This document shows, one piece after another, positions 22,455-22,470 of a DNA stretch of 22,470 nt. The first letter of the stretch is position 1. Every line of letters starts with the position of its first letter. The DNA is from UMGS172 sp045651745 (lineage in GTDB: Bacteria > Bacillota > Clostridia > Oscillospirales > Acutalibacteraceae): NCBI GenBank assembly GCA_045651745.1, contig JAZRSW010000105.1:1-22470 (forward strand). The letters are read 5' to 3'. The notes beneath the pieces were generated by a model that was not told the origin of the DNA, searched no databases, and saw only the letters and a program-made list of their open reading frames with translations. The position numbers were made by a program, and so were the translations under genes.

Positions 22455-22470
22455 AACGTCACCTCTTTAT

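Overview
The window looks like an ordinary chromosomal stretch from a low-to-moderate G+C, spore-forming Clostridia member. A gut Ruminococcaceae/Oscillospiraceae-type organism is the best guess, though this is inference and not proven. The signs are a hisZ-hisG(short)-hisD-hisC-hisB operon, a SpoIID homologue, AGGAGG-type ribosome binding sites, A+T-rich sigma-A promoters with 17-bp spacers, a DUF2975/YozG-like pair and a DtxR-type regulator. I see no rRNA, tRNA, CRISPR array, phage genes or intact mobile element.

Layout. (1) 1-4530, minus strand: histidine operon hisZ-hisG-hisD-hisC-hisB. hisB is cut by the left edge. The genes are tightly coupled, with 4- to 8-bp overlaps and one 17-bp gap, behind one promoter carrying a dyad. 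(2) 4531-5700: a 299-bp intergenic stretch that may hold a decayed transposase fragment, then a lipoprotein gene of unknown function with a strong promoter. (3) 5701-7302, minus: prfC (release factor 3). (4) 7462-8964, plus: a GNAT acetyltransferase and a radical-SAM-like protein with a non-canonical cysteine motif, as a two-gene operon. (5) 9070-13001, plus: amino acid synthesis genes ilvE, argG and argH, with terminators after each. argG is preceded by two ARG-box-like sites 21 bp apart. (6) 13149-16171: a membrane-anchored surface protein with three InlB-type repeats, convergent with a spoIID-like gene. (7) 16392-19481, plus: an orphan multi-pass membrane protein, then greA-lysS behind a strong promoter with a hairpin leader. 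(8) 19641-21964, plus: DUF2975 membrane protein, Xre/YozG-like regulator and DUF4173-type membrane protein as an apparently self-regulated operon. (9) 22086-22454, minus: a short DtxR-family metalloregulator with iron-type ligand residues.

How the genes fit together. Histidine, branched-chain amino acid and arginine synthesis genes sit beside translation and transcription housekeeping genes (prfC, greA, lysS). HisG is the short form that needs HisZ. ArgG and ArgH catalyse the last two steps to arginine. Most convergent gene pairs share a perfect bidirectional terminator. The less ordinary items are the GNAT/radical-SAM pair, the ARG-box pair, the greA leader hairpin, the DUF2975/Xre/DUF4173 module with its repeat-rich promoter, and the iron-type DtxR protein. 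I found no clear large undescribed system. The GNAT/radical-SAM pair is the best candidate for uncharacterised biochemistry.
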